DNA of 64,000 nt, from contig JAMLID010000003.1 of the NCBI GenBank assembly GCA_023954355.1, positions 1 to 64,000 on the forward strand, read 5' to 3'. The translations under genes and the position numbers were made by a program. Numbering within the stretch: the stretch's first letter is position 1; the number at the start of each line of letters is the position of its first letter. Shown piece by piece: positions 28,863 to 37,263 of the stretch. The stretch is from Oligoflexia bacterium (GTDB lineage: Bacteria; Bdellovibrionota; UBA1018; CAIPTA01). A model generated the notes under the pieces. It saw only the letters and a program-made list of their open reading frames with translations. It did not search any database and had not been told where the DNA came from.

Positions 28863-29854
28863 AGTTTTTTTCCTATTAATACTGCTAAATCTAATAGTCT
28901 CGCAGAATATCCGCTCTCGTTATCGTACCAAGACATTACCTTAATTAAGTTGCCACCACTTACCATTGTGCTTGGCGCATCAAAACAAGAAGAATGTAAG
29001 TCTCCATTATAGTCGCTTGAAACTAATAGCTCTTCGGAATATTTAAGAATGCCTTTTAATGGTCCCTGACTTGCTGATTTCATAACAGCATTGATCTCTT
29101 CTTTGGTTGTTGATTTTTTCAAACTTGCAGATAAATCTACTAAAGAAACATTAGGCGTAGGAACACGAATAGAAACCCCATCTAACTTCCCTTTTAAACC
29201 CGGAAGTACTAGACCAATAGCCTTCGCTGCTCCTGTTGAGGTAGGAATCATATTTAAAGCCGCAGCTCTTGCTCTACGAAGATCTTTGTGAGGTAAATCT
29301 AATACTTTTTGGTCATTTGTATAAGAATGAATAGTAGTCATTAAACCTTTTTCAATGCCAAATGTTTCGTCCAATACTTTTGCAATAGGAGCTAATGCAT
29401 TCGTTGTACAGCTCGCATTTGATACAATAATATCTTTCGAAGCATCAAATAGGTGATCGTTGATTCCCATACAAATTGTAGCATCTGCATCTTTAGAAGG
29501 GGCTGAAATCACCACCCGTTTAGCTCCAGCAGAAAGGTGAAGAGCCGCCTTTTCTCTATCAGTAAATGCTCCAGTACACTCTAGAACCACATCGACACCT
29601 AAATCTTTCCATGGCAATGTAGCAGGATCACGACTCTCACAAATATGAATAGACTTACCCTTAATCACTAATTTGCCACCAGAAATAGAAACATCTTCTT
29701 TCCAGGGTCCATGAATTGAATCGTATTTCAATAAATGCGCGTCTGTTTCAACTTCAGATAGAGAGTTAATTGCCACGACATCTAAGCCTCTTTCGATTGC
29801 TAAGCGCATTGCCTTTCTACCAATTCGACCAAAACCGTTGATTGCAATTTTCAT
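28859..29854 (-). CDS. gap: glyceraldehyde-3-phosphate dehydrogenase
   Basis: A 331-residue NAD-dependent enzyme. The Rossmann start INGFGRIGR, the catalytic Cys in SNASCTTNALAP, the conserved STGAAKAIG loop and the C-terminal WYDNESGYS are typical. A GGAGG ribosome site stands four bases before the ATG. First gene of the gap-pgk-tpiA-secG operon. Confidence 0.97.
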   Translation of the reverse strand: MKIAINGFGRIGRKAMRLAIERGLDVVAINSLSEVETDAHLLKYDSIHGPWKEDVSISGGKLVIKGKSIHICESRDPATLPWKDLGVDVVLECTGAFTDREKAALHLSAGAKRVVISAPSKDADATICMGINDHLFDASKDIIVSNASCTTNALAPIAKVLDETFGIEKGLMTTIHSYTNDQKVLDLPHKDLRRARAAALNMIPTSTGAAKAIGLVLPGLKGKLDGVSIRVPTPNVSLVDLSASLKKSTTKEEINAVMKSASQGPLKGILKYSEELLVSSDYNGDLHSSCFDAPSTMVSGGNLIKVMSWYDNESGYSARLLDLAVLIGKKL

Positions 29855-29887
29855 GAAGCCTCCCTAAGCATTTTTTGTGGATAATGC

Positions 29888-29917
29888 TTTTTAGCTCAAT
29901 ATTTTCAAGCTAGTCAA
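29888..29917 (-). promoter_or_regulatory. possible promoter of the gap operon
   Basis: On the minus strand TTGACT (29912-29917) is followed after 18 bases by TAAAAA (29888-29893), about 35 bases before the gap ATG. The -35 box is good, the -10 box weak. Confidence 0.35.
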
Positions 29918-30043
29918 TGAATATGCGACACGTCAAAGCGCTTTCTATTCAAGCATGATCTGGTTCTGCTAGAATCGGTCGAAAAATTCGCTTTTCTTGC
30001 AATCATGCTTATCGATTCGACTTTTGCTTGATAAGGTGGGTCT

Positions 30044-31057
30044 ATGAGTACGACTATCTATTCTCCTTTTGTTAATGAGCTAAAAGAAAAGATGGAATTT
30101 GAAGGGATGTTTCTTGTGAAACTCATCAACCTTCATGCCGATAAAAATGGAAAAGCTTATTTAAACCTTATTCTAAAAGACAAAACAGGAGAAGTAGAGT
30201 CTCGTGTTTGGGGAGACCAAGCCAACACCCTATATGAATCTATAAAAGCTCAAGATATAGTTAGAGTTGCTGGCAGAGTAAATTTATACCAAGGACGCAA
30301 GCAAGTAGTTGTAGATATCGCTTCAAAAGTGGCTGAAGGGACAATGTCACTAGATCGCTTCATTCCCTCTACGGCATACAATATCAATCTTTTGTATAAA
30401 GAATTGCTCGAACTATTTGAAACCCTTGAAAACCCCTATTTACGCTCATTGGCAACAAAAACACTTCAAGACGAAGAGGTAAAAGCGAAAATTATCCGCG
30501 TGCCCGCAGCAAAATCAGTACACCATGCATTTGCCGGCGGACTTTTAGAGCACACATTGAGTGTATGCCGCATCTTAGATTTACTGAGTCTGCACTATAA
30601 GCATTATTATAATTCCTCTATTAATAGAGACCTTTTGTTGGTTGGAGGATTATTCCACGACATCGGAAAAATTTTCGAACTCTCAACAGATACAAATACA
30701 GAATATACTTTAGAAGGCCAATTGATTGGTCACCATGTTTTAGGTTGTGAGCTAATTGATAGAATTACTCTCTCTATCGATGGGTTCCCTAAAGAACTCA
30801 AAATACAAACAAAACACCTTATTTTAGCTCACCACGGTAAATTAGAATTTGGTAGCCCTAAAGAGCCACATACAATTGAGTCTCTTATTGTGCATTATGT
30901 AGATGATTTAGATTCTAAGATTAACACTATACTAACTCACATAATGTCTGATGTTTCTTCTGGACCACTAACTACCATGTCTAAGCTTTTTGAACGACCT
31001 TTTGTGAAGACAAACCCACTGCCTTCTTATTCGGGTACTACCCCAGGCAGAGAATAA
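30044..31057 (+). CDS. OB-fold/HD-domain protein, YhaM-type 3'-5' exoribonuclease
   Basis: A 337-residue protein. Residues 20-95 form a nucleic-acid-binding OB fold (LILKDKTGEVESRVWG, VAGRVNLYQGRKQV). Residues 155-310 form an HD phosphohydrolase domain with metal ligands in LLEH170, FH205-D206 and the later AHHGKLEFGS. This is the layout of Bacillus YhaM, a 3'-5' exonuclease for RNA and DNA. An AAGGTGGG ribosome site precedes the ATG. The gene is divergent from gap and ends two bases from the convergent gene that follows. Confidence 0.85.
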   Translation: MSTTIYSPFVNELKEKMEFEGMFLVKLINLHADKNGKAYLNLILKDKTGEVESRVWGDQANTLYESIKAQDIVRVAGRVNLYQGRKQVVVDIASKVAEGTMSLDRFIPSTAYNINLLYKELLELFETLENPYLRSLATKTLQDEEVKAKIIRVPAAKSVHHAFAGGLLEHTLSVCRILDLLSLHYKHYYNSSINRDLLLVGGLFHDIGKIFELSTDTNTEYTLEGQLIGHHVLGCELIDRITLSIDGFPKELKIQTKHLILAHHGKLEFGSPKEPHTIESLIVHYVDDLDSKINTILTHIMSDVSSGPLTTMSKLFERPFVKTNPLPSYSGTTPGRE

Positions 31058-31059
31058 AA

Positions 31060-31572
31060 TTAGTTTTCATCTTCTTCGTCTAGCTCATCTAAGTCGAAAC
31101 CTTGTTTTACTAAAAAATCATCTGCGGCTTTTTCTAAAGCCATATTCGTTTTATCAAAACGAATATACATCGTTTTCTTTTCCCAACTAAAGCTTTGCCA
31201 GCTAGAGCCCTGTGCTTGTATTTCTTTTAATAAAGCATCTAGTCCGCTACCCTTTTCAAATGTTTGTGACATCCACGAGGCAACTACATCAACCATAGAT
31301 TTTAAAATATCCGTTACCGTCTCAGGATTTTCAATATGCTCTTTTTCAATATCAGAAGATACATATATAGATGCGCCTGCCAAAGATTTTAAATTACAAA
31401 TAGACAAACAAAACTGAATTTCTTCTGGATAAATTTGCCCGCCACCAATCACTTCAGACTGTTTTAGTTGTTGCTTAAATTGGTCTACGAATAGTTTTTC
31501 TATATTACGCAAAAATTCTTTAGGTAAATCGTTGCCTTTTTTACTAACTTTTTTTCTTGGAAGGTATTTCAT
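31060..31572 (-). CDS. uncharacterised 170-residue protein
   Basis: A soluble, acidic-tailed protein (ending DELDEEDEN) with a basic start. It has alternating helices and strands (QFCLSICNLKSLAGASIYVS; TMYIRFDKTNMALEKAADDF). I recognise no family. The size and the helix-strand order with an internal SMVDVVASW helix recall CheX/CheC-like phosphatase domains, but the signature residues are absent. It is divergent from the PilZ gene and convergent with the OB-HD gene. Confidence 0.6.
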   Translation of the reverse strand: MKYLPRKKVSKKGNDLPKEFLRNIEKLFVDQFKQQLKQSEVIGGGQIYPEEIQFCLSICNLKSLAGASIYVSSDIEKEHIENPETVTDILKSMVDVVASWMSQTFEKGSGLDALLKEIQAQGSSWQSFSWEKKTMYIRFDKTNMALEKAADDFLVKQGFDLDELDEEDEN

Positions 31573-31610
31573 GGAAACCTCTTAACTCAAAGGATATAAT
31601 CAGTCAAAGA

Positions 31611-31970
31611 ATGAAATTTGCCGAAAAAAGAAAACACCAAAGAATTGAATTTGAACAATCTGATTTGCGATTAAGCATTCAGTTACTTGATTACCCTGAG
31701 GATCATTCACCCTCTGGTATTTACCCAAGAAACATCTCTCGTGGAGGGTTAAAAATCCAGATCACAGAAAAAATTCCTATGGGCTGTAAAGTTGGTGTTG
31801 CGCTTTTTTCAATAAACAAAAGCGATTGGATTGCCAAAATAACAGGTAAGGTCGTAAGAACAGAAGAAACGCAACAAAAAGACCTATCAAAAATTTATGG
31901 AATAGCTGTTCAATTTGATGAAATCCTTGATGATTCTATCATTTCTTCAAACCAAAACTCGCCAGAGTAA
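31611..31970 (+). CDS. PilZ domain protein (c-di-GMP receptor)
   Basis: A single-domain protein of 119 residues. The two c-di-GMP-binding motifs are present: R7-x3-R11 (RKHQR) and N41-x-S43-x-x-G46 (NISRGG), followed by the beta-barrel strands ending in YGIAVQFDEI. Such stand-alone PilZ proteins switch partners in motility or secretion on binding c-di-GMP. The ATG at 31611 starts directly before the domain; an earlier TTG frame start overlaps the divergent neighbour. The last 61 bases overlap, tail to tail, with the ComM-like gene. Confidence 0.8.
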   Translation: MKFAEKRKHQRIEFEQSDLRLSIQLLDYPEDHSPSGIYPRNISRGGLKIQITEKIPMGCKVGVALFSINKSDWIAKITGKVVRTEETQQKDLSKIYGIAVQFDEILDDSIISSNQNSPE

Positions 31971-33328
31971 AAAAAGCTAGCCGCTCCCATAAGAGCAATT
32001 TTAGAAGCCTTATACTCAGATCGATAAAACTCAAAAATAAGAAAATAAATCTTATAAAAATATTGCTCCTTATCTTTAGATAGTTCGCTTTTATTCCTCA
32101 AGTATTGGTAAATTTTGACTGCCTCAATCGATAAAGAGTCTTGAAACAAAGATTTTAGCTCTAAGTCGGAATAAGCAAGAGTCTGTGTAGTTATTTTTTT
32201 TAACACACTCATAAACATACTCTCGGTAATTACAAGCTCGGGCAATTCAAACAAGCCGAACCTTAAGAAGGCAGACAATTGCAGTGCTTTTCTTAAACTG
32301 CTCAAATTTTTTCGCTTCTCTTTTGAGACACAATCACACTGATAAATAATTCGGCTGCAAATACATATCGGAAAAAAACCAAGAACCGAGTAACTCATTA
32401 AACGAAAAACCTCGCCTTGCTTTCCCAAAACACGAGCTCTAAGCGAAAAATCTTCTAAAAAATCTCTTTTTTTATCTTGAAAGACATCTAATGCTCTAAA
32501 TGATAAATAAAAGTGCTTAGCGTGCGTTTGCTCTTCATTTAACCCTAAATAGATACCCGAATATGTTTTAGAGACACGAAACGAGCAATCTTCCATAAAT
32601 AAGCTGAGACTTTCGTTGTAAATTTGCTGAATAAGCTCGTCTAAACGCTTTAAAAACTGCATAAAAGTATGTTTTTTAACCTCTGATCGCTCAAAAAAGA
32701 GCATATGAGGCTTAAATAAACGCATAATCAAAGCAAGAAGAACTAAATTGGGATTAGTAAGATCTTCTTTTGGTATACAAATTGGCAGTTCTTCTGCTTT
32801 ATTTTCTAAAAATCTAAGTTTCTTATCCATTAGAAGTTCTTGAACGCTTCTAATGGATGAGAAAAAGACCTTATCTTGTCGAACTGATCTAAACTTTTGA
32901 GAAAAACTTCCAAAAATGACAATTTTTTGTCCATTTTTTCTTATTTTTAATAAATTATCTGTCTCATCAGTATTATTTTCTAAAATTTCGCCTATCAATG
33001 AGTGTTTTCCAACAACTATCGCTTGATGAAAGAAGCTTTGTATATGCTCATACTCTGCTGAGAGGATAGCAATAACAATCGGGAGACAAATTTCTGAGGC
33101 AGATATTATTTTGCTCTGACTCATCACTTTAATTGTGATTCTCCCTCTAGGTTTTGGAATCTTTTGCCAATGAAATAGAGAAAAAATTTGCTCTTTAATT
33201 TCTTTTTCTAGCCCCGATGACAAGCCGATTAGCTGAAATTGAGGAAAGCGTTGAGCAATTAAACATTCAATTTGAATCAACTCATACTGATCTAATGGAT
33301 TTTTTGTCAAAATGGATGCGTATTTCAT
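31910..33328 (-). CDS. degenerate ComM/YifB-like protein lacking Walker motifs
   Basis: A 472-residue protein, colinear with ComM (Mg-chelatase-like AAA+ helicase of natural transformation) but without its active site. The ChlI-like N-terminal domain is readable (residues 10-115: RFPQFQLIGL, KPRGRITIKV, CLPIVIAILSAE, AIVVGKHSLIGEI). At the Walker A position (residues 212-221) stands FERSEVKKHT instead of GPPGxGKT. The Walker B position reads DVFQDKKRDF instead of LFLDELPEF. The NPCPCG-CxC zinc-like segment is reduced to ICICS...CDC (321-333), followed by the equivalent of the DRFDL region and a C-terminal helical domain. The frame is open over its whole length, so it is likely expressed as a non-ATPase relative. 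No ribosome site is evident. The assignment rests on motif order seen by eye. Confidence 0.6.
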   Translation of the reverse strand: MKYASILTKNPLDQYELIQIECLIAQRFPQFQLIGLSSGLEKEIKEQIFSLFHWQKIPKPRGRITIKVMSQSKIISASEICLPIVIAILSAEYEHIQSFFHQAIVVGKHSLIGEILENNTDETDNLLKIRKNGQKIVIFGSFSQKFRSVRQDKVFFSSIRSVQELLMDKKLRFLENKAEELPICIPKEDLTNPNLVLLALIMRLFKPHMLFFERSEVKKHTFMQFLKRLDELIQQIYNESLSLFMEDCSFRVSKTYSGIYLGLNEEQTHAKHFYLSFRALDVFQDKKRDFLEDFSLRARVLGKQGEVFRLMSYSVLGFFPICICSRIIYQCDCVSKEKRKNLSSLRKALQLSAFLRFGLFELPELVITESMFMSVLKKITTQTLAYSDLELKSLFQDSLSIEAVKIYQYLRNKSELSKDKEQYFYKIYFLIFEFYRSEYKASKIALMGAASFFYSGEFWFEEMIESSRISSN

Positions 33329-33331
33329 ATT

Positions 33332-33385
33332 TTTGAATGCGAATTGAAGTTTTGTTCCGTTTTTTTTTCAAAAAATGCATTCAAA
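33332..33385. repeat. 9-bp inverted repeat around the ComM-like gene leader
   Basis: TTTGAATGC (33332-33340) and GCATTCAAA (33377-33385) are perfect inverted copies separated by 36 bases, just before the start of the ComM-like gene. They could form an operator or an RNA stem. Confidence 0.4.
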
Positions 33386-33473
33386 TGAGCTAATTTTTCG
33401 ATTTTGATGTTCGGTTTTGATTTTTTCGAAAGATCGATAGTCAATTTTTTTTTAAAAAAAATGTTTTTTTTAT

Positions 33474-33501
33474 TTGCAGACCGAAGTGCTTTGCTTATAC
33501 T
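33474..33501 (+). promoter_or_regulatory. likely promoter of the Lys/Ala-rich peptide gene
   Basis: TTGCAG (33474-33479) and TATACT (33496-33501) are 16 bases apart in a very AT-rich region, about 107 bases before the peptide start. The long leader contains a hairpin (33520-33540). Confidence 0.5.
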
Positions 33502-33519
33502 TTTAGTTGAACAGTTAAA

Positions 33520-33540
33520 TTGAGTTAATTAAAAACTCAA
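33520..33540 (+). promoter_or_regulatory. hairpin in the leader of the Lys/Ala-rich peptide gene
   Basis: TTGAGTT and AACTCAA pair perfectly around AATTAAA, about 20 bases behind the predicted -10 box. It may control stability or early termination of the leader. Confidence 0.45.
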
Positions 33541-33607
33541 TGCGAATGTGGTTGTGATGAACGCGGAAGTGACAGTTGGACTGTGATTAAAAAAGGAGAA
33601 CCAAAGA

Positions 33608-33685
33608 ATGGCTGCTAAGAAAAAAGCAACAAAGAAGAAAGCTACTAAGAAAAAAGCAACAAAGAAAAAAGCTAAGAAGAAATAA
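33608..33685 (+). CDS. 25-residue Lys/Ala-rich histone H1-like peptide
   Basis: A short gene with an AAAAAAGGAG ribosome site nine bases before its ATG encodes MAAKKKATKKKATKKK and nine further residues of the same kind, then TAA. The peptide is a repeat of KKKAT, identical in character to the C-terminal tails of bacterial histone H1-like proteins and H1 itself. Such sequences bind DNA or RNA by charge. Here the tail stands alone, with its own promoter, leader and 3' hairpin. Codons alternate AAA/AAG and GCA/GCT, so it is not a simple DNA slippage tract. It may be a nucleoid or ribosome-associated peptide. Confidence 0.7.
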   Translation: MAAKKKATKKKATKKKATKKKAKKK

Positions 33686-33706
33686 GTAATCTTAGTTTCT
33701 TTGTTT

Positions 33707-33768
33707 GGCCCAAGGATCAGCCACCAGCGGAAAAGGATTTTCGTGGAATATGTGGGGGTCTTTGGGCC
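33707..33768 (+). ncRNA. structured 3' region or terminator behind the Lys/Ala peptide gene
   Basis: GGCCCAA (33707-33713) pairs with TTGGGCC (33762-33768). Inside, CCAC (33721-33724) pairs with GTGG (33743-33746), and GAAAA with TTTTC around GGA. T-rich sequence (TTTGTGTTTCT) follows, so it can end transcription, but the nested, long structure is more elaborate than a plain terminator and might be a stable RNA end. The remaining bases to 33840 show nothing. Confidence 0.45.
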
Positions 33769-33840
33769 TTTGTGTTTCTAAATGTCGTATGTAGTTAATA
33801 GCGAATCAAGTACAGAATCCAACATACAGAACCATCATTT

Positions 33841-34170
33841 CTACTTTTTCTTACAAAACTCTTTAGACTTTTCCTGATTACATAGCCACTCAAGATGAGC
33901 CGCCCACTCTTTACTCTTACTATTCTTAAAAAACTCGTAAGACGACTCTATCGACTGTTCTGCTAAGTCAGACTTCCCAACGAGACGATACAACGCGATA
34001 AGCGTCAATTTTTTGTCTAACCATAAGTCTTTGTCTTTAACCGGAGGTTTGCTGTTTTCTAAAAACTCAATCTCTAGCTTCTTGATCAACTCCATAGATG
34101 TAATTCGTGAAGCCGACTTAGAGTAAGTAGACGTAAACAAAAAAAACAAAAAGAAGAGCTTTAGAGCCAA
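33841..34170 (-). CDS. small exported protein, unknown function
   Basis: A 109-residue protein with a hydrophobic signal peptide (LKLFFLFFLFTSTYS). A helical, charged mature part of about 90 residues follows, with a C-terminal Cys pair (LCNQEK...FCKKK). The helices (IALYRLVGKSDLAEQSIESSYEFF) look like a single TPR-type hairpin. It follows the sppA gene by 13 bases and is probably cotranscribed with it. Confidence 0.55.
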   Translation of the reverse strand: MALKLFFLFFLFTSTYSKSASRITSMELIKKLEIEFLENSKPPVKDKDLWLDKKLTLIALYRLVGKSDLAEQSIESSYEFFKNSKSKEWAAHLEWLCNQEKSKEFCKKK

Positions 34171-34183
34171 AATCTATTTCTTT

Positions 34184-35102
34184 CTAAAAAGAGATTTTGG
34201 GAACCCGACTACTCATAGACTCTTCTTGAATAAGATTTTTAATCTTGGAAAGCACTATATTCGTCATTCCATCAGCAGCGCCCTGACCTAGCACTTCAAG
34301 TAAAGATTTTCTCTTCGGTTCTGGATATACGAGCTTAACTTTTGTTTTTTCATCGATTTTAGCAAGTTCTTTTGCAATGTCGACGGCAACATCTATTCCA
34401 CCCAATTTGTCTACCAAACCATACTCTAAAGCTTGAGCTCCAGACATAATTCTTCCATCGGCATAGGGCTTAACTCTTTCGACAGGCAACTTTCTTCCAT
34501 CTGCTACTGCATTCAAAAACTGGTCATACACGTTATCAATAATTCCCTGTAAAAGTTCTTTCTCTTCGGCAGTCATGGGTCTTGTTTCATTGCCCGAATC
34601 TTTATATTTTCCACTTTTAATATTGTAACGATCTACTTTTGCCCACTTAAAGAGTTCCTGTAGGTTTGCAAAATCCATAATTACACCAATAGAACCAGTT
34701 AATGTTCCTGGATTCCAACAATTCGATCAGCCCTACTGCGATATAGTATCCACCTGATGCCGCAACAGATTCAAAGCTAGCGATCACAGGCTTCACCTTT
34801 TTTACTCGCTTTAAAGCATCATGAATTTCTTGGCTTGGTCCAACAGCTCCCCCGGGACTATCAATACGTACAATCACAGCTTTGACACTACTGTCTTCTT
34901 CAAGCTCTTTAAGATCTTTAAGAGCCTTTTGAGAATCCATAATTGCACCCTTAATTCGTACAACACCAATATTGACTCCACTGCCAGCCAATATAGTTTT
35001 ATTTTTTACAAGCTTGCCCATAGTTAAAAAGACAAAAGCTAAAAATAAAATAAAAAAAACAGAAGATACGCCTAGTAATATAATAAATGGATTCTTTTTC
35101 AT
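34184..35102 (-). pseudogene. sppA: signal peptide peptidase SppA (S49 family), split by two single-base deletions
   Basis: The first part (from 35102) has the membrane anchor, GVVRIKGAI, IDSPGG and the catalytic Ser in SVAASGGYYIAVG, then runs out of frame. The second part (from about 34678) continues with MDFANLQELFKWAKVDRYNIKSGKYKDSG, carrying the catalytic Lys, and the family's ADGRIMSGAQALEYGLVDKLGG. Adding one base in GGG at 34731-34733 and one in TTGG at 34715-34718 restores ADRIV, one unresolved residue, then NPGTLTGSIGVI. All catalytic residues survive. Either a recent double mutation or a sequence error in short G-runs. Confidence 0.8.
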
Positions 35103-35168
35103 GACATTAAGTGTACCGCCAGTCAGAGAAGATTTCCAAGCGAGATCACCTCACGGTAAGACTTAGGC

Positions 35169-35197
35169 AAAAAAAAAGCGGTCTTTTTCAAGACCGC
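35169..35197 (-). terminator. rho-independent terminator of rpsA
   Basis: GCGGTCTT (35178-35185) pairs perfectly with AAGACCGC (35190-35197) around a four-base loop. On the minus strand a run of nine or more Ts follows directly. It lies about 65 bases behind the rpsA stop. Confidence 0.9.
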
Positions 35198-35260
35198 CTC
35201 TTACTTAGGCTCTATGACGACTCGCATGAGATCTCTTCATAGATGCTTGTGTGAAAGATT

Positions 35261-37069
35261 TTACTCTTTATCACCTTTCAGGTTTTTTAGCTTAGAACCT
35301 AAAATATCTCCAAGCGTATTTGAAGTGCTCTGATTACCAGAGTAAGCCTCAATATTTGCACGCTCTTCGCTCTTCGCTAATGCCTTCACAGAAAGACCAA
35401 TTTTTCTTTCGCGAGGGTCAATAGAGATAATTTCTGTTCGAATCACATCACCTAATTTTGCAACATCTGTAGGTTTTTCACTAGAGTCGTTAGCAATTTC
35501 AGAAATATGAATCAAGCCTTCTAGACCTTCTTCGATTTCAATAAACACACCAAAGTCAGCAAGCTTATTTACTTTACCTTCAACAGCTTGGCCAATTTTG
35601 TATCGAGACTTGATGTTTTCCCAAGGATCTCGCTCTAATTGCTTAATACCTAGTGAGAATTTTTCTGTCTCTTTATCGATAGAAAGAACAATCGCTCTTA
35701 CTTTGTCACCTTTATTAAAGGCTTCAGAAGGGTGAGTGATTTTCTTGGTCCAAGAAATATCAGAAACGTGGATCAACCCATCAATGCCTTCACCAATATC
35801 AATGAATACACCGAAGTCTGTTACGTTTTTCACTTCACCTTCAACAGTAGAGCCGATTGGGAATTTCTGCTCAAGAAGATCCCACGGATTAGACTCAAGC
35901 TGCTTTAAGCCTAAGCTAATTCTTCTGTTTTTGGTGTCGATATCTAATACTTGGCAATCTACAGAATCACCTGGGTTTAATACTTTAGATGGATGTTTTA
36001 CTTTATTGGTCCAGCTCATTTCAGAAACGTGGATCAATCCTTCTACACCATCTTCAAGTTCAACGAATGCTCCGTAATCTTTAATAGATACAACTTTACC
36101 ACTCACTTTATCGCCTACATGGTAACGATCAGGAACTTTATCCCACGGATTGTCTTGAACTTGTTTTAAACCAAGAGAAACTCTCTCTTTGTCTTTGTCG
36201 TACTTTAATACTTTTACGGTAACTTCATCACCAACTTGGAAAAGTTCAGAAGGATGCTTGATGCGTCCCCAGCTCATATCGGTAATGTGTAAAAGTCCAT
36301 CCATACCACCTAGATCAATGAATGCTCCGTAGTCTGTGATATTTTTCACAACACCTTGAACCACCATACCTTCGGCTAATTGCTCAAGTGTTTCTTCTCT
36401 TAGCTTCTCACGCTCTTTAAGAAGAAGTGCTTTACGAGATAGAACGATATTTCCACGCTTCTTATTGAACTTAATCACTTTGAAGTTCAATTTTTTGCCT
36501 AAATATTTATCTAAATTGCGTACAGGACGAATGTCGATTTGTGATCCTGGTAAGAAAGCCTTCACACCAATATCTACTTCTAATCCGCCTTTTACTTTTC
36601 TGGTTACAAATCCTGCGATGATTTCATCTCTTTCACAAGCCTCTGCAATAGAGTCCCATGCTTTGATAATTTCTGCTTTATTACGAGAAAGAATCATTAC
36701 ACCATGTTCGTTTTCCATTTTTTCTAGATAAACAACCACATGGTCACCAGCTTTTACACTGAGGTTACCTTCTGCGTCTTTAAACTCTACGATAGGAACA
36801 AGACCTTCCATCTTGTATCCGATATCCACGGTTACGAAATCTCCAGAAACAGCAATCACTGCTCCGTTGACGACCTCACCTTCGTGAACTTGACTTGCTG
36901 ATTGAGATTTTTCGAAAATCTCTTCAAAAGAAACGCCGCTTTCACTGTCGACCTCTGTTTCTTTTGCGTCGAGTGTTACTAGATCATTTGCATCTACAGT
37001 AACATCAGCAAACTCGCTAAGCCATTTATTGGCCGCCTTTTGTCTTTCGTTTGTTTGGGTATTTGTCAT
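35261..37069 (-). CDS. rpsA: 30S ribosomal protein S1
   Basis: A 602-residue protein with six S1 RNA-binding repeats. The later ones are near copies containing VKNITDYGAFIDLGGMDGLLHITDMSW, VSIKDYGAFVELEDGVEGLIHVSEMSW and so on. The first two repeats are divergent, as usual for the ribosome-binding part. It is somewhat longer than the 557-residue E. coli protein because of an N-terminal extension of about 35 residues. S1 brings mRNA to the 30S subunit. It is a single gene with its own terminator; an AAGGCGG stands 12 bases before the ATG. Confidence 0.96.
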   Translation of the reverse strand: MTNTQTNERQKAANKWLSEFADVTVDANDLVTLDAKETEVDSESGVSFEEIFEKSQSASQVHEGEVVNGAVIAVSGDFVTVDIGYKMEGLVPIVEFKDAEGNLSVKAGDHVVVYLEKMENEHGVMILSRNKAEIIKAWDSIAEACERDEIIAGFVTRKVKGGLEVDIGVKAFLPGSQIDIRPVRNLDKYLGKKLNFKVIKFNKKRGNIVLSRKALLLKEREKLREETLEQLAEGMVVQGVVKNITDYGAFIDLGGMDGLLHITDMSWGRIKHPSELFQVGDEVTVKVLKYDKDKERVSLGLKQVQDNPWDKVPDRYHVGDKVSGKVVSIKDYGAFVELEDGVEGLIHVSEMSWTNKVKHPSKVLNPGDSVDCQVLDIDTKNRRISLGLKQLESNPWDLLEQKFPIGSTVEGEVKNVTDFGVFIDIGEGIDGLIHVSDISWTKKITHPSEAFNKGDKVRAIVLSIDKETEKFSLGIKQLERDPWENIKSRYKIGQAVEGKVNKLADFGVFIEIEEGLEGLIHISEIANDSSEKPTDVAKLGDVIRTEIISIDPRERKIGLSVKALAKSEERANIEAYSGNQSTSNTLGDILGSKLKNLKGDKE

Positions 37070-37199
37070 TTGTTAAAAATTCCGCCTTTCGATTAATTTC
37101 TCCCTAAGCATTCAAAATAGTTAAGGTTTGAATAGTCTAGAGAGCCTTCGTTTTAATCACAGAGCGCTGCGGAAAGCAAAGAATTAGAGAGAATGAAAG

Positions 37200-37240
37200 A
37201 GGCTATTTATATTATTCGAGCAAAACAATCAGAATAGCCT
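37200..37240 (-). promoter_or_regulatory. inverted repeat behind the envelope operon
   Basis: AGGCTATT (37200-37207) pairs with AATAGCCT (37233-37240) over a 25-base loop, 24 bases behind the last gene of the minus-strand block. On that strand CTTTC follows. It could end the long lpx transcript, but the loop is large and the T-tract poor. Confidence 0.35.
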
Positions 37241-37263
37241 TAAATTATAGGCCTATACTGGCC

